A stretch of DNA of 49,480 nucleotides from JBFMGD01 sp040751775. Lineage in GTDB: Bacteria > Bacillota > Dethiobacteria > DTU022. Location: contig JBFMGD010000019.1 in NCBI GenBank assembly GCA_040751775.1, positions 1 through 49,480 of the forward strand, in the 5' to 3' direction. Numbering within the stretch: the stretch's first letter is position 1; the number at the start of each line of letters is the position of its first letter. This document shows positions 25,365 to 32,530 of the stretch, piece after piece. The position numbers were made by a program, and so were the translations under genes. The notes under the pieces are model-generated. The model was not told the DNA's origin and searched no databases. It saw only the letters and a program-made list of their open reading frames with translations.

Positions 25365-25448
25365 AGTGTGCAGGATAAACATCTGCACACTGTGCCGGAG
25401 ACGATCCCATCGTCTCCGGTAGAGAAGCGGCCGGCATAAGCCGGCCGC
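25365..25448 (-). repeat. Three tandem perfect hairpins between dodecin and spoVAF
   Basis: HP1: 25427-25435 with 25440-25448 (9 bp, loop ATAA). HP2: 25395-25405 with 25409-25419 (11 bp, 3-nt loop). HP3: 25365-25373 with 25383-25391 (9 bp). None is followed by a strong T-run, so they are not clear intrinsic terminators; they could slow or insulate transcription into spoVAF or stabilise the dodecin message. Confidence 0.7.
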
Positions 25449-25474
25449 AGTAATTTAGTTGGCGCCTTCGCAAA

Positions 25475-25687
25475 TTAGCGGCGTTCTCGAACCCCGAAAG
25501 CCAGTTTAAGATTTACTTTGTATTCGATGATCTCCTCGTTGTCCAGGTTTGCGGTAAAGTTAACCACCTCGACACCGGTTAGATTGTCCACGGTTTTTGA
25601 CGCTTCCCTGACGGCGCTGCGCACGGCGTCATCCCAACTGACTTTTGATTCTCCAACCAGTTCGATCACTTTTGCCACTGTTGTCAT
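25475..25687 (-). CDS. Dodecin family protein
   Basis: A 70-residue dodecin: MTTVAKVIELVGESKVSWDD followed by the helix AVREASKTVDNLTGVEVVNF (18-20 residue core) and a final strand pair ending in LKLAFGVRERR. Dodecins are dodecameric flavin (or CoA/FMN) storage proteins. The correct start is ATG 25687 with AAGGAGGG 8 nt upstream; a 70-codon upstream extension is a chance open frame. The start codon overlaps the stop of the small membrane gene by 4 nt (ATGA), and both sit under a sigma-G-like promoter, so forespore expression is predicted. Confidence 0.94.
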   Translation of the reverse strand: MTTVAKVIELVGESKVSWDDAVRSAVREASKTVDNLTGVEVVNFTANLDNEEIIEYKVNLKLAFGVRERR

Positions 25688-25881
25688 CTTAAATCCCTCC
25701 TTAATCCGGTAGATTGATAACAGCTTTGTACGGATACAGCCCCGACAGGATGCGAACGGTGCGGCGGTTCTTGCGGGGCGGCAAACCAGAGCATGTACAC
25801 CAACAGACTTGTAACCAGAAGGAACAGTGCCGCCAAAAAAATAACCGCCGCGTACCTCAGGGTATAACCTCGAAAGAACAT
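25684..25881 (-). CDS. Small single-pass membrane protein (65 residues)
   Basis: A 65-residue frame: hydrophobic helix at residues ~10-31 (YAAVIFLAALFLLVTSLLVY), then a short Pro/His/Arg-rich tail. The ATG is preceded by GGAGGGGG at good spacing, and the stop overlaps the dodecin start by 4 nt, which suggests coupled translation. I do not recognise it. The promoter at 25916-25945 lies just upstream. It could be a real small forespore membrane protein or a leader for dodecin. Confidence 0.6.
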   Translation of the reverse strand: MFFRGYTLRYAAVIFLAALFLLVTSLLVYMLWFAAPQEPPHRSHPVGAVSVQSCYQSTGLRRDLR

Positions 25882-25915
25882 GGCGCACCCCCTCCAAGGT
25901 ATTCTTCAGCAGTCA

Positions 25916-25945
25916 TAGTATCGCTCAATTTAAGAAATCTATACT
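25916..25945 (-). promoter_or_regulatory. Sigma-G/sigma-F-like promoter before the small membrane protein and dodecin
   Basis: Minus-strand -35 AGTATA (25940-25945) and -10 GATACTA (25916-25922) are 17 bp apart, close to the sigma-G pattern TGAATA/CATACTA. The predicted start is near 25909, ~28 nt before the ATG. Confidence 0.5.
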
Positions 25946-25953
25946 GTAGCTGC

Positions 25954-25993
25954 TCAGGAGTCATTAGTGAGAAGTCAGGAGCGAGAATAAAAA
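25954..25993. repeat. Copy of the CAGGAGTCA/AGAAT degenerate repeat
   Basis: The stretch has two CAGGAG units and ends GAGAATAAAA. Similar to the stretch at 27667-27695 and, on the other strand, 40809-40839. It lies between sigF and the small membrane gene. Confidence 0.4.
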
Positions 25994-26048
25994 AACCGTC
26001 ATAAACATGGAATACTTGCCGGTATAACGGAAGGCGTACTTGTTCGTG

Positions 26049-26747
26049 CTAACCCTGCAGGTACTGACGCAACTGCCGGAGTATTCTTTTCTCCAGACGG
26101 GATACCTGACGCTGCGAAAGCGACAGACTCTGCCCGATTTCCGCCTGGGTCATCTCGTGAAAATAGCGAAGAATGATGATCTGCCGTTCCAGGGGAGACA
26201 GCGTCATAATTCCTTCTTGCAGGCTTAGACGTTCGATTAGTTTCTCTTCCTGGCTGATTCCGTCCGGTATAACCGGTGTATCCTCCTCAAGAGAACTGAT
26301 CGGGCGGGCGGCTTCCATGATCATTGCCACCTCTTCAACGGCAACCCCCAACACTGCCGCCAGCTCGGAAACAGTGGGTTCACGCTTCAGCGCCTGAGCC
26401 AACTGTTCCCGGCTGTCCGTCAGGACGCGGCTCTGTTCCCAGAGCGTGCGGCTGATTTTTACCGGCAGGTAAGAGCGGCGTCGGTAAACGAGCATCTCGC
26501 CTTTAATCCAGGCGGCCGCAAAAGTGGAAAACTTCACCGGTGAGTTTAGATCATAACGCCGGGCAGCTTTGAGCAGCCCGATCATACCTACCTGGCAGTA
26601 ATCCTCCAACTCCGAAGGCTTGAAGACCGTTCGCCCGGCCAGCGATTGGACCAGGGGAGCCATGCAACGGGCCAACTCCTGGCCTGATTCGTCACTGCCT
26701 TCCCGATATTGCTGCAACAAACGGCGGATGGACTGATCTTGCATCAC
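26049..26747 (-). CDS. sigF: RNA polymerase sporulation sigma factor SigF
   Basis: A 232-residue sigma-70 family protein: region 2 at residues ~35-100 (EDYCQVGMIGLLKAARRYD, KFSTFAAAWIKGEM), region 3 after that, and region 4 (LSPLERQIIILRYFHEMTQAEIGQSLSLSQRQVSRLEKRIL; core TQAEIGQSLSLSQRQVSRLE) at the C-terminus. Directs early forespore transcription. The gene starts 2 bp after spoIIAB, the conserved spoIIA operon order, which supports the call over SigG or SigB. Confidence 0.96.
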   Translation of the reverse strand: MMQDQSIRRLLQQYREGSDESGQELARCMAPLVQSLAGRTVFKPSELEDYCQVGMIGLLKAARRYDLNSPVKFSTFAAAWIKGEMLVYRRRSYLPVKISRTLWEQSRVLTDSREQLAQALKREPTVSELAAVLGVAVEEVAMIMEAARPISSLEEDTPVIPDGISQEEKLIERLSLQEGIMTLSPLERQIIILRYFHEMTQAEIGQSLSLSQRQVSRLEKRILRQLRQYLQG

Positions 26748-26749
26748 AG

Positions 26750-27196
26750 TCAGTTCTGATGAAGAACAGCCTTGGATTGGATCTCTTTAACCAAAACCAC
26801 GGCAGTGCCCTGGCCCGGGATAGAGCGTACTTTGACTTCATCCATAAAGTTCTCCATAATTGTAAAACCCATGCCGGAGCGTTCCAGTTCAGGTTTGCTG
26901 GTATAAAGGGGCTGCCGGGCTTGTTCCAGGTCGGCGATGCCGACACCCTGATCCAAAATTTCCACAACCAGTTTATTCCCGTCAAGAGATGCCGTGATCG
27001 TGATTACGCCTACCCGGTCATCGTAGGCATGGATAATCGCGTTGGTAACCGCTTCAGATACAGCCGTTTTAATGTCGCTGATCTCTTCAAGCGTGGGATC
27101 GAGCCGGGAAGCAAATGCCGCTACCACAACACGCGAAAATGCTTCATTATCCGAACGGCTCGGTATTTCCAGCTTCATGTACGTCCGACCATGCAT
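26750..27196 (-). CDS. spoIIAB: Anti-sigma F factor SpoIIAB
   Basis: A 148-residue GHKL-fold kinase that holds SigF and phosphorylates SpoIIAA. Visible motifs: EAVTNAIIHAYDD (N-box), ILDQGVGIADLEQARQPLYT and RSGMGFTIMENFMD. Start: ATG 27196 with AAGGAGG 11 nt upstream; the inner Met at 27178 has a poor site. It lies between spoIIAA and sigF. Confidence 0.96.
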   Translation of the reverse strand: MHGRTYMKLEIPSRSDNEAFSRVVVAAFASRLDPTLEEISDIKTAVSEAVTNAIIHAYDDRVGVITITASLDGNKLVVEILDQGVGIADLEQARQPLYTSKPELERSGMGFTIMENFMDEVKVRSIPGQGTAVVLVKEIQSKAVLHQN

Positions 27197-27198
27197 TA

Positions 27199-27567
27199 CT
27201 ACCGCATCCTCCTTTTCGGATTGATGCCCCGGGCTGTCTTCTGCAGCGCTTCCTTCTCATTACGCATGAAGGGTATGACCCTGGGTACACCCGATATTTC
27301 CAACACTTTCGATACAGCCTCTGTTACGCCGCAGATCGCCATTTGCCCCTGCTTCTGCTGAACCCGTTTAAAGCGGCCCAAGATCAAACCTATACCGGAA
27401 CTGTCCATGAAAGACAACCCTTCTAGATTTAAAACCAGCCTGTTTACCCGCTGATCATCCAGGCCCTGATCCACAGTCTGCCTGAACTGATCGGCCTGGT
27501 GGTGATCCAGTTCACCGCGGACCCGAACGATCAGGCAATCGCCATGCAGCAAACTCTCAGTTTCCAT
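27199..27567 (-). CDS. spoIIAA: Anti-sigma F factor antagonist SpoIIAA
   Basis: A 122-residue STAS-domain protein. The phosphorylated Ser is in FMDSSGIGLILGRFK, and GELDHHQADQFRQ is a family motif. I set the start at ATG 27567, 5 nt after GAGGAGG; a TTG six codons upstream would put the ribosome site within the gene. The dephosphorylated form releases SigF. Upstream are a 0A box and a sigma-H-like promoter. Confidence 0.95.
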   Translation of the reverse strand: METESLLHGDCLIVRVRGELDHHQADQFRQTVDQGLDDQRVNRLVLNLEGLSFMDSSGIGLILGRFKRVQQKQGQMAICGVTEAVSKVLEISGVPRVIPFMRNEKEALQKTARGINPKRRMR

Positions 27568-27605
27568 GGAGACCTCCTCAACCAATAAAAATTTACCATG
27601 GAAAA

Positions 27606-27634
27606 TAGTTCTGTACTTCTCAATATTTCCCTGC
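27606..27634 (-). promoter_or_regulatory. Candidate sigma-H promoter of the spoIIA operon
   Basis: Minus strand: GCAGGGAAA (27626-27634), 11 nt, ACAGAACTA (27606-27614). It matches the sigma-H pattern RnAGGAWWW / RnnGAATWW with one mismatch in each half. Predicted start near 27598, about 30 nt before the SpoIIAA ATG. Confidence 0.5.
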
Positions 27635-27650
27635 TGCGATTTGAAAATAT

Positions 27651-27657
27651 TTCGACA
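27651..27657 (-). promoter_or_regulatory. 0A box upstream of spoIIAA
   Basis: Minus strand reads TGTCGAA, the exact core of a Spo0A box, 16 nt upstream of the candidate sigma-H -35 and ~84 nt before the spoIIAA start. Position fits Spo0A activation of spoIIA as in Bacillus. Confidence 0.6.
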
Positions 27658-27666
27658 TGTAACTGC

Positions 27667-27695
27667 CCAGGAGTCAGTACGCAGAATGAAATAAA
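27667..27695. repeat. Copy of the CAGGAGTCA/AGAAT degenerate repeat
   Basis: The segment holds CAGGAGTCA and AGAATGAAATAAA, similar to 25954-25993. It lies just upstream of the spoIIA 0A box. Confidence 0.4.
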
Positions 27696-27748
27696 GGCGG
27701 AAACATTGGAATATTATCCGTCATGCGGAGGGATTAAAAATGAGCAGT

Positions 27749-27773
27749 GGGGGCACGGCAATGGCGTGCCCCC
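27749..27773 (-). terminator. Hairpin terminator after dacF
   Basis: GGGGGCACG and CGTGCCCCC pair perfectly over 9 bp with a 7-nt loop. On the minus strand it is followed within ~10 nt by ATTTTTAA. It separates dacF from the spoIIA promoter. Confidence 0.6.
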
Positions 27774-27820
27774 AGATCGAGACAGCGAATGTCGAGGGGA
27801 AACCCGGTGAGCAAGGTCCT

Positions 27821-28993
27821 TTACCGCCCGAAGCGCAGCCAGTGATCCAGGAGTCGGGCAAAGAGGATCGGTTGTGAAGCTCTGGTCACCGCCTCGGCAG
27901 CTACAAGATCAACCTTCACCTGTTCACCCTCGTTAAAAGTGGCGACCAGTTCGCCTACTTTTTGACCTTGCTGAAGGGGCGGCTCAAGCGGTTGCAACAC
28001 AATTTCCTTTTCAAAAGTTTCTTCCGCTCCGCAGGAAAGCAGTAGAGCCAGCCTATGCACGGTGACAATGTTTATGCGCTGCGGCAATCCTTTATCCACG
28101 GCCGCGTTGGCAACCACCATCCCTTCATCAATTACCGGCACGCTTTTATATTTACCGAAACCGTAATCCAGCAGTGTGCGGGCCGCGGTGTAGCGGTCGT
28201 CCACCGTGGGAGAGCCCAGCACAACCGCTAAAAAGCGGGTCTGGCCGCGCCGCGCCGTCACGCTGATACCGTTGCCGGCCTCATTGGTAAAACCGGTTTT
28301 CAGCCCGTCACATCCCTGGTAAGAGCGAACCATGCGGTTAGTATTGCTCAAGTAGACTTCACCGGAGCGGATTTTATCCTTTAAGAAATGTTCATCCATC
28401 CAGATCGTGGCCCACTGGTGAATGAGGGGGTAGTCCATAATTGCCACGCTCATCAGCATCACATCGTAAGCGGTGCTGTAATGGTCCGGGTCATGCAATC
28501 CGTGTGGATTACAAAAATGACTCTGGTTCATACCCAACTGTGAGGCTTTTTCATTCATCATCTCAACGAAGCCTTCCACGGAGCCTCCCACATGCTCTGC
28601 TACAGCCACGGCGGCGTCGTTGGCTGAACCGACAGCCATGCCGATCAGCAAATCTTCCAGTGAGACAATATCCCCTTCACTTAAAAACAGCTCGGAACCG
28701 CCCATTGAGGAAGCTCTCGCGCTGACAGTAACCCGATCGGTCAATGATACCTGCTCCTGTTCCAGCTGCTCCAAAACAATGAGTAAGCTCATGATCTTGG
28801 TGATGCTTGCCGGATAAAGTTTGGTCCGGCTGTTCATCTCCCAGATTATCTTTCCGCTGTGCACTTCCATCAGCAAGGCCGCTTCGGCTTTTAAATCGAG
28901 CTCCGGTTCCTCAGCCGAACTCGCGGTCACATTGAAGCAGATCAGGCAATAGCATATCAGCATTGCCGCCAACCAGAGGCGTAGTGCTTTCAC
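27821..28993 (-). CDS. dacF: D-alanyl-D-alanine carboxypeptidase DacF
   Basis: A ~390-residue S11 peptidase with signal peptide (residues 1-27), SxxK in PASITKIM, the SxN-type motif in GSANDAAVAVAEH (Ser-Ala-Asn) and KTG in GLKTGFTNEAG. DacF trims stem peptides in the forming cortex; dacF is upstream of spoIIAA in Bacillus, as here. I place the start at GTG 28993, 9 nt after AAAGGGGC; an ATG 13 codons upstream (29032) lacks a ribosome site. A terminator separates dacF from the spoIIA promoter. Confidence 0.93.
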   Translation of the reverse strand: MKALRLWLAAMLICYCLICFNVTASSAEEPELDLKAEAALLMEVHSGKIIWEMNSRTKLYPASITKIMSLLIVLEQLEQEQVSLTDRVTVSARASSMGGSELFLSEGDIVSLEDLLIGMAVGSANDAAVAVAEHVGGSVEGFVEMMNEKASQLGMNQSHFCNPHGLHDPDHYSTAYDVMLMSVAIMDYPLIHQWATIWMDEHFLKDKIRSGEVYLSNTNRMVRSYQGCDGLKTGFTNEAGNGISVTARRGQTRFLAVVLGSPTVDDRYTAARTLLDYGFGKYKSVPVIDEGMVVANAAVDKGLPQRINIVTVHRLALLLSCGAEETFEKEIVLQPLEPPLQQGQKVGELVATFNEGEQVKVDLVAAEAVTRASQPILFARLLDHWLRFGR

Positions 28994-29052
28994 CCGTATC
29001 GAGCCCCTTTCATTTTTTGCTATTTTCTCCATTCGTATTAAAAAAATACGAT

Positions 29053-29109
29053 ACTCCCTCCGGCCCTTTTGAGGGAGGGAAGCGAATTTGCTTCGTTCAT
29101 GGAGGGAGT
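29053..29109 (-). terminator. Imperfect multi-arm hairpin between deoB and dacF
   Basis: GGAGGGAGT (29053-29061 on the minus strand) can pair with ACTCCCTCC (29101-29109) or with CTCCCTC (29071-29077); a T-run follows a few nt later. A small GAAGC/GCTTC stem is inside. It may terminate deoB or be a switchable leader of dacF. Confidence 0.5.
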
Positions 29110-29124
29110 TGCAGAGAGCCTGGC

Positions 29125-30330
29125 TTAAAGAAAGGAGCTACCCTGGCCTAACGGCGGCAGGTTAAGCCATTTAGCCGCGCCGGCCCCCAGGTCGGCCAAG
29201 GAGTTGCGGGTGCCCAGACCGACTGGCGCGTGGAATTGAGGGCTCCAGGCGAACAGGGGAACGTATTCGCGGGTATGATCTGAACCGGGGTGGGTCGGAT
29301 CGCAGCCGTGATCAGCGGTAATCAACAAAAGGTCTTCCGGCGCTGCTTCCGCCATCAGTCTGCCGATGAAGCGGTCAATGTGCTCCAGGGCAGCCGCAAA
29401 ACCGGCACTATCGTTGCGGTGGCCGTAAAGGGTATCGAAATCACCGAAAGTAGCCCAGATCACACCCTGTTCCACCTCACGAATCAAGGAGAGCAGGCTT
29501 TCCGCGACAGCTTCGTTGTCGCCGCCCGGCCGGTACGCGGTAATACCGCGATGATTGAAGATATCAGCGACTTTGCCGACTACCGCGGCGGTGTATCCGG
29601 CCGCGGCGGCTCGATCCAGCAGTGTCGGGCCGGGCGGCGCTAAGGCAAAATCACGGCGGCCGTGCGTTCTTTTAAAACTGCCGGGTTGGCCGGTAAAAGG
29701 GCGCGCAATCACCCTGCCGACAGCATGTTTACCCTGCAGAATTTGGCGGGCTATTAGGCACCAGCGGTACAGCTCATCCGGTTTGGTTACGGCTTCATGA
29801 GCCGCAATCTGGAAGACACTGTCCGCGGAAGTATAAACGATCGGCGAGCCGCCGCTCAGGTGCGCCTCTCCCATTGTTTCAATAATTTCCGTGCCCGAAG
29901 CGGCAATATTGCCCAACACCTGCCGGCCGATCGCTTCTTCGAACGCGGTAATCACTTCAATGGGAAAACCGTGGGGGTAAACCGGAAAAGGATACTTCAG
30001 GACAACCCCGGAGAGTTCCCAATGACCGCTCGTAGTATCCTTACCCGGAGAGAGGGGAGACAAACGGCCGCAATAGCCCGGTTCGTGATCCTGATCCGGA
30101 CCGGGATCAAAGCCGGAAAGCCTGAGGATAGAGCCCAAACCAAGGCGGAACAGGTTGCCGGTCTTCAGGGGGCCGTGTTTTTGGAAAACATGCCCCAGTG
30201 TATTGGCCCCGGCATCACCGTAATCGATCGCGTCGGGGAGCGCACCGACCCCCGCGCCGTCGAGGAGCGCGATGATTACCCGCTTGCCGGCAGTTGGATC
30301 GTATTTAGGCTCTGGGATGAGTTTTGTCAT
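29125..30330 (-). CDS. deoB: Phosphopentomutase
   Basis: A 401-residue alkaline-phosphatase-superfamily enzyme that interconverts (deoxy)ribose 1- and 5-phosphates. Metal-binding motifs: LLDGAGVGALPDA near residue 22, GDAGANTLGH, and TADHGCDPTHPGSDHTREYVP (core DHGCDPTHPGSDHTRE) near residue 330. Start ATG 30330 overlaps the xerD end by 26 bp and has GAGG just upstream. The N-terminal extension of ~15 residues is longer than usual but no better start exists. Confidence 0.95.
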   Translation of the reverse strand: MTKLIPEPKYDPTAGKRVIIALLDGAGVGALPDAIDYGDAGANTLGHVFQKHGPLKTGNLFRLGLGSILRLSGFDPGPDQDHEPGYCGRLSPLSPGKDTTSGHWELSGVVLKYPFPVYPHGFPIEVITAFEEAIGRQVLGNIAASGTEIIETMGEAHLSGGSPIVYTSADSVFQIAAHEAVTKPDELYRWCLIARQILQGKHAVGRVIARPFTGQPGSFKRTHGRRDFALAPPGPTLLDRAAAAGYTAAVVGKVADIFNHRGITAYRPGGDNEAVAESLLSLIREVEQGVIWATFGDFDTLYGHRNDSAGFAAALEHIDRFIGRLMAEAAPEDLLLITADHGCDPTHPGSDHTREYVPLFAWSPQFHAPVGLGTRNSLADLGAGAAKWLNLPPLGQGSSFL

Positions 30331-31192
30331 AGACCTCGCGAATTTTTCGGCGAGTAATTTGGGTGTAAATTTGCGTGGTGGATATATCGGAATGCCCTAA
30401 CATTTCCTGGACTGAGCGCAAGTCAGCGCCGTTTTCGAGCAGGTGCGTGGCGAAAGAATGGCGTAAAGTATGGGGTGTAATTTCACCGTTAATCTTCGAT
30501 TTTAAGGCATACTTTTTTAATATTTTCCAAAAACCCTGCCTGGTCAACCTGCGCCCGTGATGATTGAGGAAGAGAGCTTTCTCTTCGTTTTTTTTCAGTA
30601 AACGGGCACGGCTGTTATGCAGATATTCCTGGACAACGTTAATCGCCATAGTGCCGATGGGCACGATCCGCTCCTTCATGCCCTTTCCCCGGCATCGCAG
30701 AAAACCGACCTCGGGGTTGAAGTCGGCGGTATTTAAAGAGACCAATTCCGATACCCTGATTCCCGATGCATACAAAAGTTCCAGCATCGCTTTATCCCGG
30801 AGCCCGCTTTGGTCGTTTGTTTTCGGCTGGCAGAGAAGTTTGTCCACCTCTTTTGTAGTTAAAACCCGGGGCAGTTTTTTTTCGAGGCGCGGCGTCTCCA
30901 GTTGGTGGGCCGGGTTTTCTTCCAGCAAGCCTTCCTGCATCAGGAAATTAAAAAATGATCTGATCGAGGCGATGTTGCGGGAAATCGTGGAAGGCGCGTT
31001 ACCGGCCTGTTTGAGAGCGTTCAGATAGCGTGTGATTGCTGCACGATTTACAGCGGCCGGCATATTGATTTTCTCTTTGCGAAGGAAAGAGAGAAATTTT
31101 TTTAAATCTCTCCGGTATGATTCAAGTGTATTCTGTGATAGTCCTTTTTCCACGGATAGGTAATGGGAAAATTCATCCAGCCATAATTCCAT
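30305..31192 (-). CDS. xerD: Site-specific tyrosine recombinase XerD
   Basis: A 295-residue chromosome-dimer recombinase. N-terminal SAM-like part (LWLDEFSHYLSVEKGLS) and catalytic domain with Arg in ASGIRVSEL, Lys in the beta-hairpin, HTLRHSFATHLLENGADLR (HxxR), the second His in EMLGHSDISTTQIYT and Tyr at the end of that segment. The catalytic set R-K-H-R-H-Y is intact. It is not near a mobile element, and lies in the Nudix-spoIIM-xerD order. Confidence 0.96.
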   Translation of the reverse strand: MELWLDEFSHYLSVEKGLSQNTLESYRRDLKKFLSFLRKEKINMPAAVNRAAITRYLNALKQAGNAPSTISRNIASIRSFFNFLMQEGLLEENPAHQLETPRLEKKLPRVLTTKEVDKLLCQPKTNDQSGLRDKAMLELLYASGIRVSELVSLNTADFNPEVGFLRCRGKGMKERIVPIGTMAINVVQEYLHNSRARLLKKNEEKALFLNHHGRRLTRQGFWKILKKYALKSKINGEITPHTLRHSFATHLLENGADLRSVQEMLGHSDISTTQIYTQITRRKIREVYDKTHPRA

Positions 31193-31296
31193 CTAGTGAG
31201 TTGACCTCGCTTTAAGAAAATATTTCTATATATTCCACAACCAATGGAGAAAACCCTTTTTTTCACGGTCCGGTTAGGCAGACATGAAAAAATTAT
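31193..31296. other. Gap between spoIIM and xerD
   Basis: The 104-bp gap is A/T-rich with no clear promoter, terminator or frame. I see nothing else in it. Confidence 0.4.
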
Positions 31297-31935
31297 TTAT
31301 GAGCCCGTCATTAACGGTATCAACAACCTTACAAAAACCGGCGATATATAAGCCTCAATTAAAATTCCGATAAAAAGAACCAGTCCGATTAGGAAAGTCA
31401 TCATCGTATACGGTCCGATATGCTCGCGGATCGACGCGGGTCTTTTCTCCAGGCGGCCGCAAAAGCGAAGCCAGGAAAATGAGAAACCGGTTACGGTAAC
31501 CACAATGAACGCCGGTATGATCAACAGGTTATGGGGTAGAACAGAGCCCATCGCAAAGAGAATCCCGCGAAAAGAAGCCCGTTCAACCAAAAAACCAACG
31601 GTAAAGCCTACCGAAAACCCCCGCAGCACGGTTAGACCGGCAATCAGCGGATAACCGAATATAAAAATGCCGCAAAACCAGGTCAAAAACAGGTATTGAA
31701 AATTCAATCTGAGCGATTGGCGGAATACAGCCTCTTGATCCCACTCACCGGTCTCGGTAAAGCTGTCCAAGAAAAGGCTAAAGTAATGATTGAGAGCAAA
31801 ACGCTGGCTCTCTTCCAGGCCGCGCACCGCCAGAGCTCCAATCAGCACACCGAGGATGAACAAAACGGTGATAAAGCTATATATCCCCCAATTTTCTCGA
31901 AGATATTCCTTTATTTCCCGGTGTATCTCTTCCAA
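31297..31935 (-). CDS. spoIIM: Stage II sporulation protein M
   Basis: A 212-residue membrane protein with five or six helices. It fits the SpoIIM engulfment protein: GALAVRGLEES, FAMGSVLPHNLLIIPAFIV and a polar tail. SpoIIM scaffolds SpoIID and SpoIIP at the septum. The start is TTG 31935, 10 nt after GGGGAGG. It lies between nudF (55 bp upstream) and xerD. Another engulfment gene, spoIIP, is at the far end of the window. Confidence 0.95.
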   Translation of the reverse strand: MEEIHREIKEYLRENWGIYSFITVLFILGVLIGALAVRGLEESQRFALNHYFSLFLDSFTETGEWDQEAVFRQSLRLNFQYLFLTWFCGIFIFGYPLIAGLTVLRGFSVGFTVGFLVERASFRGILFAMGSVLPHNLLIIPAFIVVTVTGFSFSWLRFCGRLEKRPASIREHIGPYTMMTFLIGLVLFIGILIEAYISPVFVRLLIPLMTGS

Positions 31936-31966
31936 GACCGCTTTGCCTCCCCGGCTTTGCTCGGTT

Positions 31967-31996
31967 ATCTTTATGCGCCGGGAAAGCGGTTTATGC
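31967..31996 (-). promoter_or_regulatory. Weak sigma-E-like promoter before spoIIM
   Basis: Minus-strand GCATAAA (31990-31996), 14 nt, CATAAAGAT (31967-31975). It is similar to sigma-E kmATATT / CATACA with 2-3 mismatches; low confidence. Confidence 0.3.
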
Positions 31997-32530
31997 TGTA
32001 TGAGCCGTCGACAGCGCTACCGCAATCACAGTTTTGGCATCCATAATTTCACCCCTTCTAATCATATTGATCATATCGGCCAGCGGTATGCGGATTATTT
32101 CGATTTTCTCATCTTCGTCACGCGCGGCCGGCGGGGCCTCGCTCAACCCCGTTACCCGGAACAAGGTGATCTTTTCGTTACAAAAACCCGGCGACAGAAA
32201 AAAACAGCCCAACTCCCGCCAGCTACCGCCCTGCAAACCTGTTTCTTCGGCCAGTTCCCGCCGGGCGCAATCTGCCGGATTCTCGCCCGGATCCAATTTG
32301 CCGGCCGGAATTTCCAGCATAACAGAACCGGCCGCCTGACGATACTGGCGGACCAGGATTGCCCTCTCCTGCTCATCTAAAGCCAGTACGGCCACGGCTC
32401 CGGGATGTTCGACTATCTCCCGGAACGCTGTATTCCCGCCCGGCAGGGAGACCCGGTCCTGGCGAACATTGACGATCCGCCCTCGATAGAGGTAACTTGA
32501 GGATAAGGTCTCTTCCATGAGATTCTCCAC
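31991..32530 (-). CDS. nudF: Nudix hydrolase, ADP-ribose pyrophosphatase type
   Basis: A ~179-residue Nudix hydrolase. The Nudix box GENPADCARRELAEETGL is intact, with ADP-ribose-type surroundings (VEHPGAVAVLALDEQ, LVRQYRQAAGSVMLEIPAG; core VRQYRQAAG). It probably hydrolyses ADP-ribose in the cytoplasm. I chose GTG 32530 because AAGGAG is 9 nt upstream; ATG 32551 is further upstream without a ribosome site. The frame overlaps the annotated end of DUF3866; see that entry. Confidence 0.92.
   Translation of the reverse strand: MENLMEETLSSSYLYRGRIVNVRQDRVSLPGGNTAFREIVEHPGAVAVLALDEQERAILVRQYRQAAGSVMLEIPAGKLDPGENPADCARRELAEETGLQGGSWRELGCFFLSPGFCNEKITLFRVTGLSEAPPAARDEDEKIEIIRIPLADMINMIRRGEIMDAKTVIAVALSTAHTA

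Noticed and set aside
25475..25897. A 140-codon frame ending in dodecin
   Set aside because: The first 70 codons are Arg/Gly-rich out-of-frame sequence over the small membrane gene. The dodecin ATG at 25687 has AAGGAGGG.
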